The translations under genes and the position numbers were made by a program. From contig JAFYXJ010000006.1 in NCBI GenBank assembly GCA_017546205.1, positions 62,001 through 126,000 on the forward strand: a DNA stretch of 64,000 nt, in the 5' to 3' direction. Under the pieces are notes generated by a model. It saw nothing but the letters and a program-made list of their open reading frames with translations, was not told the origin of the DNA and did not search any database. Source of the DNA: Clostridia bacterium (GTDB taxonomy: Bacteria; Bacillota; Clostridia; Monoglobales; Monoglobaceae). Shown here piece after piece: positions 34,831 through 42,632 of the stretch (within the stretch, counting starts at the first letter, position 1; each line of letters starts with the position of its first letter).

Positions 34831-35843
34831 TCTCTCAACTCCTGTCCATGAGAAGATTCCTGCTGTTCAGGTTTGGCAGTCGCCTTGGGGGTCGGTTTCG
34901 GTGTCGCCTTGGGGGTCGGTCTGGGGGTGGATACGGGGGTTTCCTCCGCATCCTCGTCCTCATCTTCCATCTCAGGGTCCACATCCGGCATGCTGATAAC
35001 CTCCACCGAATGCAAAAGCACAAACACCTGACGGAGTTTGCTCAGTTCCGCCATAGGCTGAACCACCGCACATTTGGACATATTGGTATTGTCCTCGGAA
35101 ATTTCCAGAACGGTTCCAATCAGCAATCCTCTGGGGTAAACCCCTCCCATACCGGAGGTTTCGATATAGTCGCCCTCTTCCAGTTCCGCATCCCGGGAAA
35201 GATAGCCAAGCCGGCATTTTCCGGCAAACCGCAGAGAGGAATCCCCTTCAACGACGCCTACTTCACGGGTGCGGTTCACAATGGCACCCACACCGCATTC
35301 CGGATTGAGAATGGTCACAACCTCCGCCCAATCATTGCCCACACGGCTGATTTTGCCAATAAGTTCTCTGCCGGCACCCAGGACCGGCTGACCCTCACAG
35401 ATGCCTTGGTCACTGCCTCGATTGATTATCAGAGTGGCAAACCAGTTGGAGGGGTCTTTTCCGGTGACCTCTGCCGCCAGAAGTTCCAGTTCCGGATGGG
35501 TTTTCTTTAAGTCCAGCATGGTACGGAGTTCCTGATTCTCCAGTTCCATTCCTCTGCTGTCCTTGAGCCGCCGATCCAGTTGGATATTTTCCAACCGCAA
35601 CGCCTCGTTCTCCTCCCGCAGTGCCTTAACCGCGCCAAAATAGGTAAACAGGTTGGAAACCCAGTTTCCCCCGTCACGGATGGCGCCCTGCATCGGCGAG
35701 GTCAGTCCCAATGTCGCCTCTTCCGCAAGAGAGGCACCCTCTCCGGCTGCAATGGCGGCAAAAACGCCGATGACAATGGCAAGTATCAGGGTTGCCCCAA
35801 TCAACAGGACAAGCCCCTTGTGTTCCTCAAAAAAATATTTCAT
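34827..35843 (-). CDS. mreC: Rod shape-determining protein MreC
   Basis: 338 residues: N-terminal transmembrane helix (about 10-30), coiled coil (about 70-110, ALREENEALRLENIQLDRRL) and the two-lobed beta domain (to about 280) with the conserved GSDQGICEGQPVL and GVGAIVNRTREVGVVEG blocks. The last 50 or so residues are an unusual acidic then Pro/Thr/Lys tail (EDEDEDAEETP, repeats of TPKATPKP) beyond the normal MreC end; on the outer face this could contact the wall. Lies between mreB (six-base gap) and mreD (overlap). Confidence 0.92.
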   Translation of the reverse strand: MKYFFEEHKGLVLLIGATLILAIVIGVFAAIAAGEGASLAEEATLGLTSPMQGAIRDGGNWVSNLFTYFGAVKALREENEALRLENIQLDRRLKDSRGMELENQELRTMLDLKKTHPELELLAAEVTGKDPSNWFATLIINRGSDQGICEGQPVLGAGRELIGKISRVGNDWAEVVTILNPECGVGAIVNRTREVGVVEGDSSLRFAGKCRLGYLSRDAELEEGDYIETSGMGGVYPRGLLIGTVLEISEDNTNMSKCAVVQPMAELSKLRQVFVLLHSVEVISMPDVDPEMEDEDEDAEETPVSTPRPTPKATPKPTPKATAKPEQQESSHGQELRE

Positions 35844-35849
35844 AGTTCC

Positions 35850-36848
35850 TTACAGGAATCGGCTTTTCCGATTCATCTCCAATAAAAAGTCCAGAGACAT
35901 ACCTGCCCCTTTTGCCGTACATTCCATGGGTTCTTCGGCAATATACACCGGAATCTCGGTCCGGACATTGATTAACCGTCCCAACCCCCGGAGCATCGCA
36001 CCGCCTCCGGCAAGGACAATACCGCTTTCCATGATGTCCGACGCCAATTCCGGCGGCGTGTTCTCCAATGCCATCTTGATGGCATCCACAATGGCTTCTC
36101 CATGTTCCCGCATGGCTTCCCGCACCTCGGCGGTGCTGAAAGATTCCACTCTGGGAAGTGCCGTTGCCATATCCCGTCCGTTGATTTCAGCCGTTTCCCG
36201 CGCCCGATGCATATACACCGAACCGATGTCGCATTTCACCTGCTCGGCGGTACTGTCCCCGATGGACATATTGTATTTTTTCTTTGCCAGTTGCACAATG
36301 TCGTTGTCGAAGGTCTCTCCGGCAACCCGTACCGACTGGGAAACCACCACGCCCCCCAGAGATACCACCGCAACCTCGGTCAGTCCCGCTCCCACATTCA
36401 CAATCATGCTGCCGTGGGGTTGGCTGATGTCAATACCGCATCCGATTGCCGCCGCCAGAGGTTCCTCAATCAGGTATACCTCTCTGGCACCTGCGGTCTG
36501 CGCCGCCTCAATCATGGCACGGCGTTCCACCTCGGTAATACTGCAAGGCACACAAATCACCACACGCACCCGTGTAAAAGAACTTGGCACGGTCTTTTTG
36601 ATGACATATTTCAAAAGTTCCACCGTTCCGCCAAAACTGGTGATAACACCATTGCGGATGGGACGGAGTGCCTGCATGCCGTCCGGCGTTTTGCCCATCA
36701 TGTCGCTGGCATCGTTGCCGATTGCCTGCACCTGACCGGTTTTTCTGCTGCGAATCACCATAGACGGTTCATTGAGCACAATGCCCCGCTTTTTTTCATA
36801 TACCAGAGTATTGGCAGTACCCGGGTCTATTCCCAAATCAATCGGCAT
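35850..36848 (-). CDS. mreB: MreB-type actin homologue with altered phosphate-2 motif
   Basis: 332 residues, standard MreB length. The phosphate-1 loop reads IDPGTANTLVY, the IEEPLAAAIG segment carries the catalytic glutamate, and the C-terminal adenosine loop is VLAGGGAMLRGL. The phosphate-2 motif, normally D-x-G-G-G-T-T-E, reads NVGAGLTE, with Asp to Asn and Thr to Leu changes. The flanking TEVAVVSLGG and IGDSTAEQVK blocks are intact. It directs the peptidoglycan elongation machinery at the inner membrane. Gene order mreB-mreC-mreD-PBP2 supports the role. The altered motif raises the question whether nucleotide hydrolysis is slowed or lost; a second normal MreB elsewhere is possible. Confidence 0.9.
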   Translation of the reverse strand: MPIDLGIDPGTANTLVYEKKRGIVLNEPSMVIRSRKTGQVQAIGNDASDMMGKTPDGMQALRPIRNGVITSFGGTVELLKYVIKKTVPSSFTRVRVVICVPCSITEVERRAMIEAAQTAGAREVYLIEEPLAAAIGCGIDISQPHGSMIVNVGAGLTEVAVVSLGGVVVSQSVRVAGETFDNDIVQLAKKKYNMSIGDSTAEQVKCDIGSVYMHRARETAEINGRDMATALPRVESFSTAEVREAMREHGEAIVDAIKMALENTPPELASDIMESGIVLAGGGAMLRGLGRLINVRTEIPVYIAEEPMECTAKGAGMSLDFLLEMNRKSRFL

Positions 36849-37437
36849 ACTTCTCTCCTCCTAATCGGATATCAAATTCTTCCTCAAGCATTCGTCCCAG
36901 ATGGCAAAGGGGCAGTCCCACCACGTTAAAGTAGTCGCCGTCAATCCCCTCTACAAACAGAGCACCCAACTCCTGAATCCCGTAGGCACCTGCTTTGTCC
37001 ATAGGCTCGCCGGATGCAATGTATCGGCGGATTTCCTCACGGGATATGGCACGGAACCGGACTTTGGTCACCTCAAACTCGGTGACACTTTTTCCGCTTC
37101 CGGTATCCAGTACCGAAATTCCGGTATACACCTGATGGGTACAGCCGGAAAGACGGGACAGCATGGAAAACGCCTCTTTTTCATCTTTGGGTTTTCCCAG
37201 AATCTCCCCGTCCAGAACCACCACCGTATCGGCAGCAAGAATCAGGGCATCTCCTGTCACCCGTTTTGCAATATGCTCGGCTTTTTCCGCCGCCAGACGC
37301 ATCACTGCACGGGCAGGACTTTCCCCCGGAATCTGTTCTTCGGGGCTGTCATCCACCATCACCTTAAAATCATCCACCAACCGGCCCAGAAGTTCCTGAC
37401 GTCTGGGCGACTTGGATGCTAAAATCCATTCTTTCAT
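36838..37437 (-). CDS. maf: Maf-family nucleoside triphosphate pyrophosphatase
   Basis: 199 residues. N-terminal LASKSPRRQELLGRL is the Maf signature, with VDDSPEEQIPGESP, LAADTVVVLDGEILGKPKD and the closing YFNVVGLPLCHL blocks. Maf proteins hydrolyse dTTP/UTP or modified nucleotides and are commonly found with mreB and dut. The 3' end overlaps the mreB start by 11 bases and the start abuts the dut stop. Confidence 0.93.
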   Translation of the reverse strand: MKEWILASKSPRRQELLGRLVDDFKVMVDDSPEEQIPGESPARAVMRLAAEKAEHIAKRVTGDALILAADTVVVLDGEILGKPKDEKEAFSMLSRLSGCTHQVYTGISVLDTGSGKSVTEFEVTKVRFRAISREEIRRYIASGEPMDKAGAYGIQELGALFVEGIDGDYFNVVGLPLCHLGRMLEEEFDIRLGGEKYAD

Positions 37438-37875
37438 TTATCGCTCTCCTGTGGAGCCGAAACCGCCGGTTCCCCGCCGGGTTTCCTCCAGTTCTTCCAC
37501 TTCGCAAAGTTCTGCCATTCCTACCGGAAGAAATACAATCTGTGCAATCCGGTCTCCCGGATTTACAGTATAATCGTGACCGGAAATGTTGTGGAGCACC
37601 ACCTGAATTTCTCCGGTGTAATCGCTGTCAATCACCCCTACACAGTTTGCCATGGAAATCCCTTTTTTATAGGCAAGTCCGCTTCTGGGGAAGATAAATC
37701 CGCCATATCCCTCCGGTATCTGCATGGCAATGCCGGTGGGAATCATCACGCGTCCCCCCACCCGCAACTCCACAGGGTTATCCATTGCCGCACACAAATC
37801 CATACCGGCACTGCCCGCTGTGGCATACTCCGGCTTGATGGCTTTTCCATTCAGGTATTGAATCTTTACTTTCAT
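37438..37875 (-). CDS. dut: dUTP diphosphatase
   Basis: 145 residues, trimeric dUTPase type. The five conserved motifs are visible: AGSAGMDLCA (I), PRSGLAYKKGI (II), NCVGVIDSDYTGEIQV (III), PGDRIAQIVF (IV) and RGTGGFGSTG (V). It removes dUTP and supplies dUMP for thymidylate synthesis. The stop abuts maf and the start is two bases after the U32 gene stop. Confidence 0.95.
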   Translation of the reverse strand: MKVKIQYLNGKAIKPEYATAGSAGMDLCAAMDNPVELRVGGRVMIPTGIAMQIPEGYGGFIFPRSGLAYKKGISMANCVGVIDSDYTGEIQVVLHNISGHDYTVNPGDRIAQIVFLPVGMAELCEVEELEETRRGTGGFGSTGER

Positions 37876-37877
37876 GG

Positions 37878-39926
37878 TTACAAAACTCCTTTATAAAGAT
37901 GCAGACGGGTAAACGCCCCCTCCGGCTTGGTGTCCCTCGTGGCAAAATACTGCTTGGCGATAGTTACGCATTCTTCCGGTGTCTCCACCGTAAACAGCAG
38001 GCGTCCCCGGGATACCCCGGTTCGTTTCACATCATCCAATTTATCCGCCAGATACAGCGGTACGCTGTTGAGCACCACGCTCCGGCAGGCGTTATCGTCC
38101 CGAATCACAGGGAACTTCGCCCCTTTTCTGTCGGTGAGATACCCCACCCCGTCACAGGGGCAGGCGTCCAGATTCTTCAAAATACAGTTTTCGGTAAGCA
38201 TCAGGGGCAAATGTCCGTACACAATCAGTTCAGTCTCGGTGACCTTGGCACAATCCCGTATCTGGGAAAGGTTCATTTCTGCCGAAAAGCAAACCGAAGA
38301 AAGCCCCGCATCCCCGTATACATCAACCGCCATAGAGGATGCACAATTCAGCCGATGCCCCCCCATCAGAATCCAGTCCTGATGGCAAAGCATCCCGATA
38401 TTTTCCGCACGCAAACGGGTGAATCCCAGTTTCCGCATTCTTTGAATCTTCTCTTTGGTTCCGTCTCCGTCTTTTTGAATCACCGGCGGCGAGAGCACCA
38501 ACCGTTCCCTGTACGGGAGATAGAAATCCGGCTCTTCCTCAGCAAGGGAAAGGGGGATTTCCAGATAGGAAAAGGGCAGTTGGCAAAGGGCGAGGAACTG
38601 TTCCTTGGTTCGCACCGACGCCGATAGGCTGAAGGTTGATACCACCTCGGGTTTTTGGCTGATTTCCGGCTCTTTACAGGATTTTTTTTGGTTTTCCATC
38701 ACCGCTTTTGTCAGGGCGGAAATCCCGTCCCGTCTGAGTCCGTTCAGCAAACTGACCGGAGCAAAAGGGGAACCCTCCACCGTAATATGCAAGGGAGAAA
38801 AGGTAAATGCCGTTCCCCCGGTTTTTTCCATTTGTGTCCGGACGGATTCTTTCGTTGCCGGATTCTTTTTTGCCTCTTCCAAAGGTTGTTCCGTGGTGCA
38901 GGTCACCGTCACGCCCAAGGCAGACAAGGTCATGGACGCAGGTTTTCCGGCACAGAGGTTAACAGAGCACTCCGCCTCGGTGGTCCGTACCCTTTCCGGC
39001 AGGGTTTCGGATTCCTGCTTGGCATAAGGGTTGTCCGGCTTGTCAAAAGCAAACATAGCCTTGCCTTTTTGTCCGGTATAATATCCGTCGGTCAAACCGC
39101 CCCGGAAGAACACACGGTTCATCCGTGCCTCTTCTGCCGGTGTGGGTGTCCGGCGTCCGTCCATGCAATCACGGTAGGTTTCCACCACCGTTCTGACATA
39201 ATCGGGGCCTTTCATCCGCCCCTCAATCTTCAAAGATGCAACGCCCATGGCATCCAGACTTTCCAGATGCCGGATGAGGGACATATCTTTCAGGCTCAAA
39301 TAAAAGCCTTCCCCGTTTTTGGGATGGGAATACCCCAAACGGCAAGGCTGGGCACACTTGCCCCGATTTCCGCTTCTGCCCCCCAGAACACTGCTCATCA
39401 GGCATTGTCCGGAATAACTCATACACATTGCCCCGTGAACAAAGACTTCCAGTTCCGCTTTGCAGTTTTGGGCAATGTAGGCAATCTCCTTTTGAGAAAG
39501 CTCACGGCTGAGCACCACCCGGCTGACGCCCATCTTCTCCAGTTGGCGGACGCCGTCCAGATTATGCACCGTCATCTGGGTACTGCCGTGAACCGGCATG
39601 TCGGGACAAATCTCCCGAATGTACCGAAGCACCCCCAAATCCTGCACAATCAGTCCGTCCACGCCGGCGTCTGCGGCAGTACGGATGCAGGTTTTCAGGG
39701 CATCGTACTCTTTGTCAAGAACCATGGTGTTGACCGTGAGATAGGATTTCACGCCCCTGAGGGCACAGTATTGGGCCGCCTCGGCAATCTCCTCGGGAGA
39801 GAAATTGCCGGCATAACTCCGCGCGCCGAACTCCTTGCCGGCAAAGTATACTGCATCGGCGCCGGCGTTGACCGCGGTTTTCAGACATTCCATGGTGCCG
39901 GCAGGCGCCAGCAATTCTGTCTTCAC
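37878..39926 (-). CDS. U32-family peptidase / RNA hydroxylation protein
   Basis: 682 residues. N-terminal LLAPAGTMECLKTAVNAGADAVYFAGKEFGARSYAGNF, the VHGAMCMSYSGQCLMSS cysteine segment and GNRGKCAQPCRLGY are the U32 signature. A long C-terminal part with the collagenase-like domain brings it to the size of the E. coli RlhA (YdcP) type rather than the shorter TrhP (YegQ) type. Family members insert hydroxyl groups at C2501 of 23S rRNA (RlhA) or at wobble uridine (TrhP), using the cysteines for an iron-sulfur centre. Which RNA is modified here is not determinable. Cotranscribed with dut and zapA. Confidence 0.85.
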   Translation of the reverse strand: MKTELLAPAGTMECLKTAVNAGADAVYFAGKEFGARSYAGNFSPEEIAEAAQYCALRGVKSYLTVNTMVLDKEYDALKTCIRTAADAGVDGLIVQDLGVLRYIREICPDMPVHGSTQMTVHNLDGVRQLEKMGVSRVVLSRELSQKEIAYIAQNCKAELEVFVHGAMCMSYSGQCLMSSVLGGRSGNRGKCAQPCRLGYSHPKNGEGFYLSLKDMSLIRHLESLDAMGVASLKIEGRMKGPDYVRTVVETYRDCMDGRRTPTPAEEARMNRVFFRGGLTDGYYTGQKGKAMFAFDKPDNPYAKQESETLPERVRTTEAECSVNLCAGKPASMTLSALGVTVTCTTEQPLEEAKKNPATKESVRTQMEKTGGTAFTFSPLHITVEGSPFAPVSLLNGLRRDGISALTKAVMENQKKSCKEPEISQKPEVVSTFSLSASVRTKEQFLALCQLPFSYLEIPLSLAEEEPDFYLPYRERLVLSPPVIQKDGDGTKEKIQRMRKLGFTRLRAENIGMLCHQDWILMGGHRLNCASSMAVDVYGDAGLSSVCFSAEMNLSQIRDCAKVTETELIVYGHLPLMLTENCILKNLDACPCDGVGYLTDRKGAKFPVIRDDNACRSVVLNSVPLYLADKLDDVKRTGVSRGRLLFTVETPEECVTIAKQYFATRDTKPEGAFTRLHLYKGVL

Positions 39927-39929
39927 GAC

Positions 39930-40334
39930 TTATCTGGGTCTGCGCAGGGCGGAAAGTTCCGTCTCACGCTTGGCAAGTTCTATCTGTAATTTGTGCATAT
40001 CTTCTTTCAGTTTTTCCACTTCCAGTTTCTTGACGGCAAGTTCCTCCTCCGCAGAACGGGATTCCTCGGTATACCGTCCCAATTGCTGACGGAGTCCGTC
40101 CATATCCGCCTCTGCTTTGAGCAGGTCGTCCGCAATGTTGATGGCAGCCAGAACTGCGGTCATTGCCGTACTCAGATGCTTGTTTCCCTCTTGCAGTTGC
40201 GCCATGCGTTTGTTGACCAGAAGTGCAACTCTCTGCACATATTCCTCCGGTTCGTTGGTAACCAGAACATATTCTGCATTGTTGATTTTGACTTCTACCC
40301 TCTTATTCTCCATGACTTTCTTCCTTTCAACCAA
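39930..40334 (-). CDS. zapA: Cell division protein ZapA
   Basis: 134 residues: the ZapA head (KVEVKINNAEYVLVTNEPEEYVQRVALLVNKRM) followed by a long coiled coil to the end (about 75-130). It binds FtsZ and promotes bundling. The ATG most likely used is that of MENKRVEVKI, a few codons after the first ATG. The 5' end overlaps the nudF stop by eight bases, and the U32 start follows after three bases. Confidence 0.85.
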   Translation of the reverse strand: MVERKKVMENKRVEVKINNAEYVLVTNEPEEYVQRVALLVNKRMAQLQEGNKHLSTAMTAVLAAINIADDLLKAEADMDGLRQQLGRYTEESRSAEEELAVKKLEVEKLKEDMHKLQIELAKRETELSALRRPR

Positions 40335-40860
40335 GCATATTCTTTGCTTTTAAGATTCCTGCTACGGTTTTTGCATCATTGATTTTATTTTCCATAACCA
40401 TAGTGACCGCATCTTCAAAGGGCATCCGCACCACATCCAGATACTCATCCTCGTCGGGGTGGCATTCCCCTTGGGAAAGTCCGGTTGCAAGATAGATATG
40501 GGTCACCTCATCGGTAAAGCCGGGGGAGGGATAAATGTATCCCAGATACACAAACTCCTCTGCCCGATATCCGGTCTCCTCGGCAAGTTCCCGAATCCCG
40601 CACAACCGATGGTCTTCCCCTTTGTCCAGTTTCCCTGCGGGAATCTCATAAATGGCATCTTCCAGCGGTTTTCTGAACTGGCGGACCAGAATCACCGAGC
40701 CGTCTTCGTCCACAGCCACGACCCCTACACCGCCGGGATGCAGAACCAGTTCCCGCTCCGCCTGTTTGCCATCGGGCAGGGTAACCTTGTCCACTTTTAA
40801 TGTGACAATCTTCCCCTGATAAATTTCCTGAGAAGAAACGGTTTTTTCTTCATAAATCAT
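40327..40860 (-). CDS. nudF: ADP-ribose pyrophosphatase (Nudix)
   Basis: 177 residues from the ATG at 40858-40860, behind GGAAAGGAG; the upstream in-frame ATG at 40917 lacks a ribosome site. The Nudix box is GIRELAEETGYRAEEF, preceded by EIPAGKLDKGED. It hydrolyses ADP-ribose to AMP and ribose-5-phosphate. It is the first gene of the nine-gene operon to PBP2. The gdhA terminator ends only about 70 bases upstream; a weak promoter (TTTAAA-N17-TATCAT) overlaps that hairpin. Confidence 0.9.
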   Translation of the reverse strand: MIYEEKTVSSQEIYQGKIVTLKVDKVTLPDGKQAERELVLHPGGVGVVAVDEDGSVILVRQFRKPLEDAIYEIPAGKLDKGEDHRLCGIRELAEETGYRAEEFVYLGYIYPSPGFTDEVTHIYLATGLSQGECHPDEDEYLDVVRMPFEDAVTMVMENKINDAKTVAGILKAKNMLG

Positions 40861-40930
40861 GGTGTGAACTCCTTTCCTGTCAGTCTGTGAAGAGGTCTTT
40901 AAAAAAGCCATCTTCACAGAATGATAGAAA

Positions 40931-40961
40931 AGGGGCGATGGGGTTTAAAGCACCGCCCCTT
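40931..40961 (-). terminator. Second intrinsic terminator after gdhA
   Basis: GGGGCGGTG pairs with CATCGCCCC (one G-U), preceded by A and followed by TTTTCT on the minus strand. Lies between gdhA and nudF. Confidence 0.75.
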
Positions 40962-40972
40962 TGACTTGCTTA

Positions 40973-41239
40973 TCCCGCTTTTTGCGGTCTGCGCATTTTT
41001 TACATCCCACGGGATAGGAAAAAAGGATGCAGAATCCATAAACTGAGCCCGCAGGGGCTACCCGACGCTGTGCGAATGCACTGCGAGTGGCGAAGTTTGT
41101 GGATAGCAAAAAGAGTATACTTGAAAAACGCATCCGGCGTTTTTCTACTTACCCAAAGCACCCGTCCCGTCAATCGGTACAGGCTATCTTTTAGGATATC
41201 GTCCCGCTCTTTTTGCGGTCTGCGCATTTTTTACATCCC
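40973..41239. repeat. Direct repeat pair in the gdhA-nudF gap
   Basis: A block of about 36 bases (TCCCGCTTTTTGCGGTCTGC and on to TTTTTTACATCCC) occurs at 40973-41008 and again, with two extra bases, at 41202-41239. The 190 bases between include GAGTGGCGAAGTTTGTGG and a hairpin. No credible gene is present in the 380-base gap. Confidence 0.75.
41124..41144 (-). terminator. First intrinsic terminator after gdhA
   Basis: AAAAACGC, loop ATCCG, GCGTTTTT, with A/T tracts on both sides; functional in either direction. Confidence 0.65.
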
Positions 41240-41244
41240 GCAGC

Positions 41245-42609
41245 TTATACGATTCCTTGTGCCATCATTGCATTTGCAACTTTCTTGAATCCTGCAATGT
41301 TTGCACCTGCTACCAAGTCATAGCCAAGTCCGCATTCTTCAGCCGCTTCCACAGAAACTTTGTGGATATTCTTCATGATACCCTTGAGTTTCTCGTCAAC
41401 TTCTTCAGCAGCCCAAGCGTATCTCATGGAGTTCTGTGCCATTTCCAGAGCGGAAACTGCAACACCGCCGGCGTTAACTGCCTTGGACGGTCCAACAATC
41501 AGACCCTTGCTTCTCAAGAGAACCATAGCCTCGTTGGTGGTGGGCATGTTTGCAACTTCGATATAATACTTGGTGCCGTTTGCCAGAATCTGCTCAGCCT
41601 CTTTGATGCCGATTTCGTTCTGGGTTGCGCAAGGCATACAGATGTCAACTTTTACGCCCCAAGGTTTCTGACCTGCGAAGAACTCACAGCCAAACTTATC
41701 AGCGTAATCCTGTGCGCGGTCACGGCCGGATGCACGCATTTCCAGCAGATAATTGAACTTCTCCTGAGTGGTAACGCCATCCGGATCATAAACATAACCG
41801 TCAGGACCGGAAATGGTAACAACCTTTGCACCCAGTTCAGCCATCTTCATACATACACCCCATGCAACGTTACCAAAGCCGGAGATTGCAACGGTCTTAC
41901 CCTTTAAGGTATCGCCCACATGCTCCATAACCTCGTTTGCATAGTAGGTTGCACCGAAACCGGTAGCCTCCGGACGGATCAAAGAACCGCCGTATTCCAG
42001 ACCTTTACCGGTGAGAACGCCGTTCTCCCAGCAACCTTTGATTCTCTTGTACTGACCGTACAGATAGCCAATCTCTCTTCCGCCAACGCCGATATCCCCT
42101 GCAGGAACGTCAACATCGGGGCCGATGTGTCTGTAAAGTTCGGTCATGAACGCCTGACAGAATCTCATGATTTCGCCGTCGCTCTTACCTCTGGGGTCAA
42201 AGTCAGAACCACCTTTACCGCCGCCGATAGGAAGACCGGTCAGACTGTTTTTGAAGGTCTGCTCAAAGCCCAAAAACTTAATGATACCTGCGTATACAGA
42301 GGGATGGAAACGCAGACCGCCCTTGTAGGGGCCCAATGCGCTGTTAAACTGTACACGGAAACCTCTGTTTACCTGTACAGCACCCTTGTCGTCAACCCAA
42401 GAAATACGGAAGGTAATCATTCTCTCAGGTTCTACGATTCTCTCAATCAGACCTGCTTTTTCATATTCCGGATGCTGTGCAACAACCGGCTCGATGGATT
42501 CAAATACTTCTTCCACCGTCTGCAAAAATTCAGGTTCGTTCTTATCTCTTGCCACTACCTGATCGTAGACACGCTTGAGATACTCGTTTGTAAATGCCAT
42601 GTAAAACAC
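41245..42609 (-). CDS. gdhA: NADP-type glutamate dehydrogenase
   Basis: 454 residues, the hexameric class I size. Catalytic and substrate blocks: GPYKGGLRFHPSV, PIGGGKGGSDFDPRGKSDGEIMRF, VPAGDIGVGGREIGYLYGQYK and the nucleotide fold AISGFGNVAWGVCMKMAELGAKVVTISG. It interconverts 2-oxoglutarate plus ammonia and glutamate. It is the third gene of nfnA-nfnB-gdhA, 23 bases after nfnB, so the NADPH made by Nfn may feed ammonia assimilation directly (inference). Confidence 0.95.
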   Translation of the reverse strand: MFYMAFTNEYLKRVYDQVVARDKNEPEFLQTVEEVFESIEPVVAQHPEYEKAGLIERIVEPERMITFRISWVDDKGAVQVNRGFRVQFNSALGPYKGGLRFHPSVYAGIIKFLGFEQTFKNSLTGLPIGGGKGGSDFDPRGKSDGEIMRFCQAFMTELYRHIGPDVDVPAGDIGVGGREIGYLYGQYKRIKGCWENGVLTGKGLEYGGSLIRPEATGFGATYYANEVMEHVGDTLKGKTVAISGFGNVAWGVCMKMAELGAKVVTISGPDGYVYDPDGVTTQEKFNYLLEMRASGRDRAQDYADKFGCEFFAGQKPWGVKVDICMPCATQNEIGIKEAEQILANGTKYYIEVANMPTTNEAMVLLRSKGLIVGPSKAVNAGGVAVSALEMAQNSMRYAWAAEEVDEKLKGIMKNIHKVSVEAAEECGLGYDLVAGANIAGFKKVANAMMAQGIV

Positions 42610-42632
42610 TCCTTACATAATATATGTTATTT

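Noticed and set aside
41000-41227. 75-codon minus-strand frame between gdhA and nudF
   Set aside because: Overlaps the direct repeats and a terminator hairpin, has no ribosome site, and no recognisable protein features.
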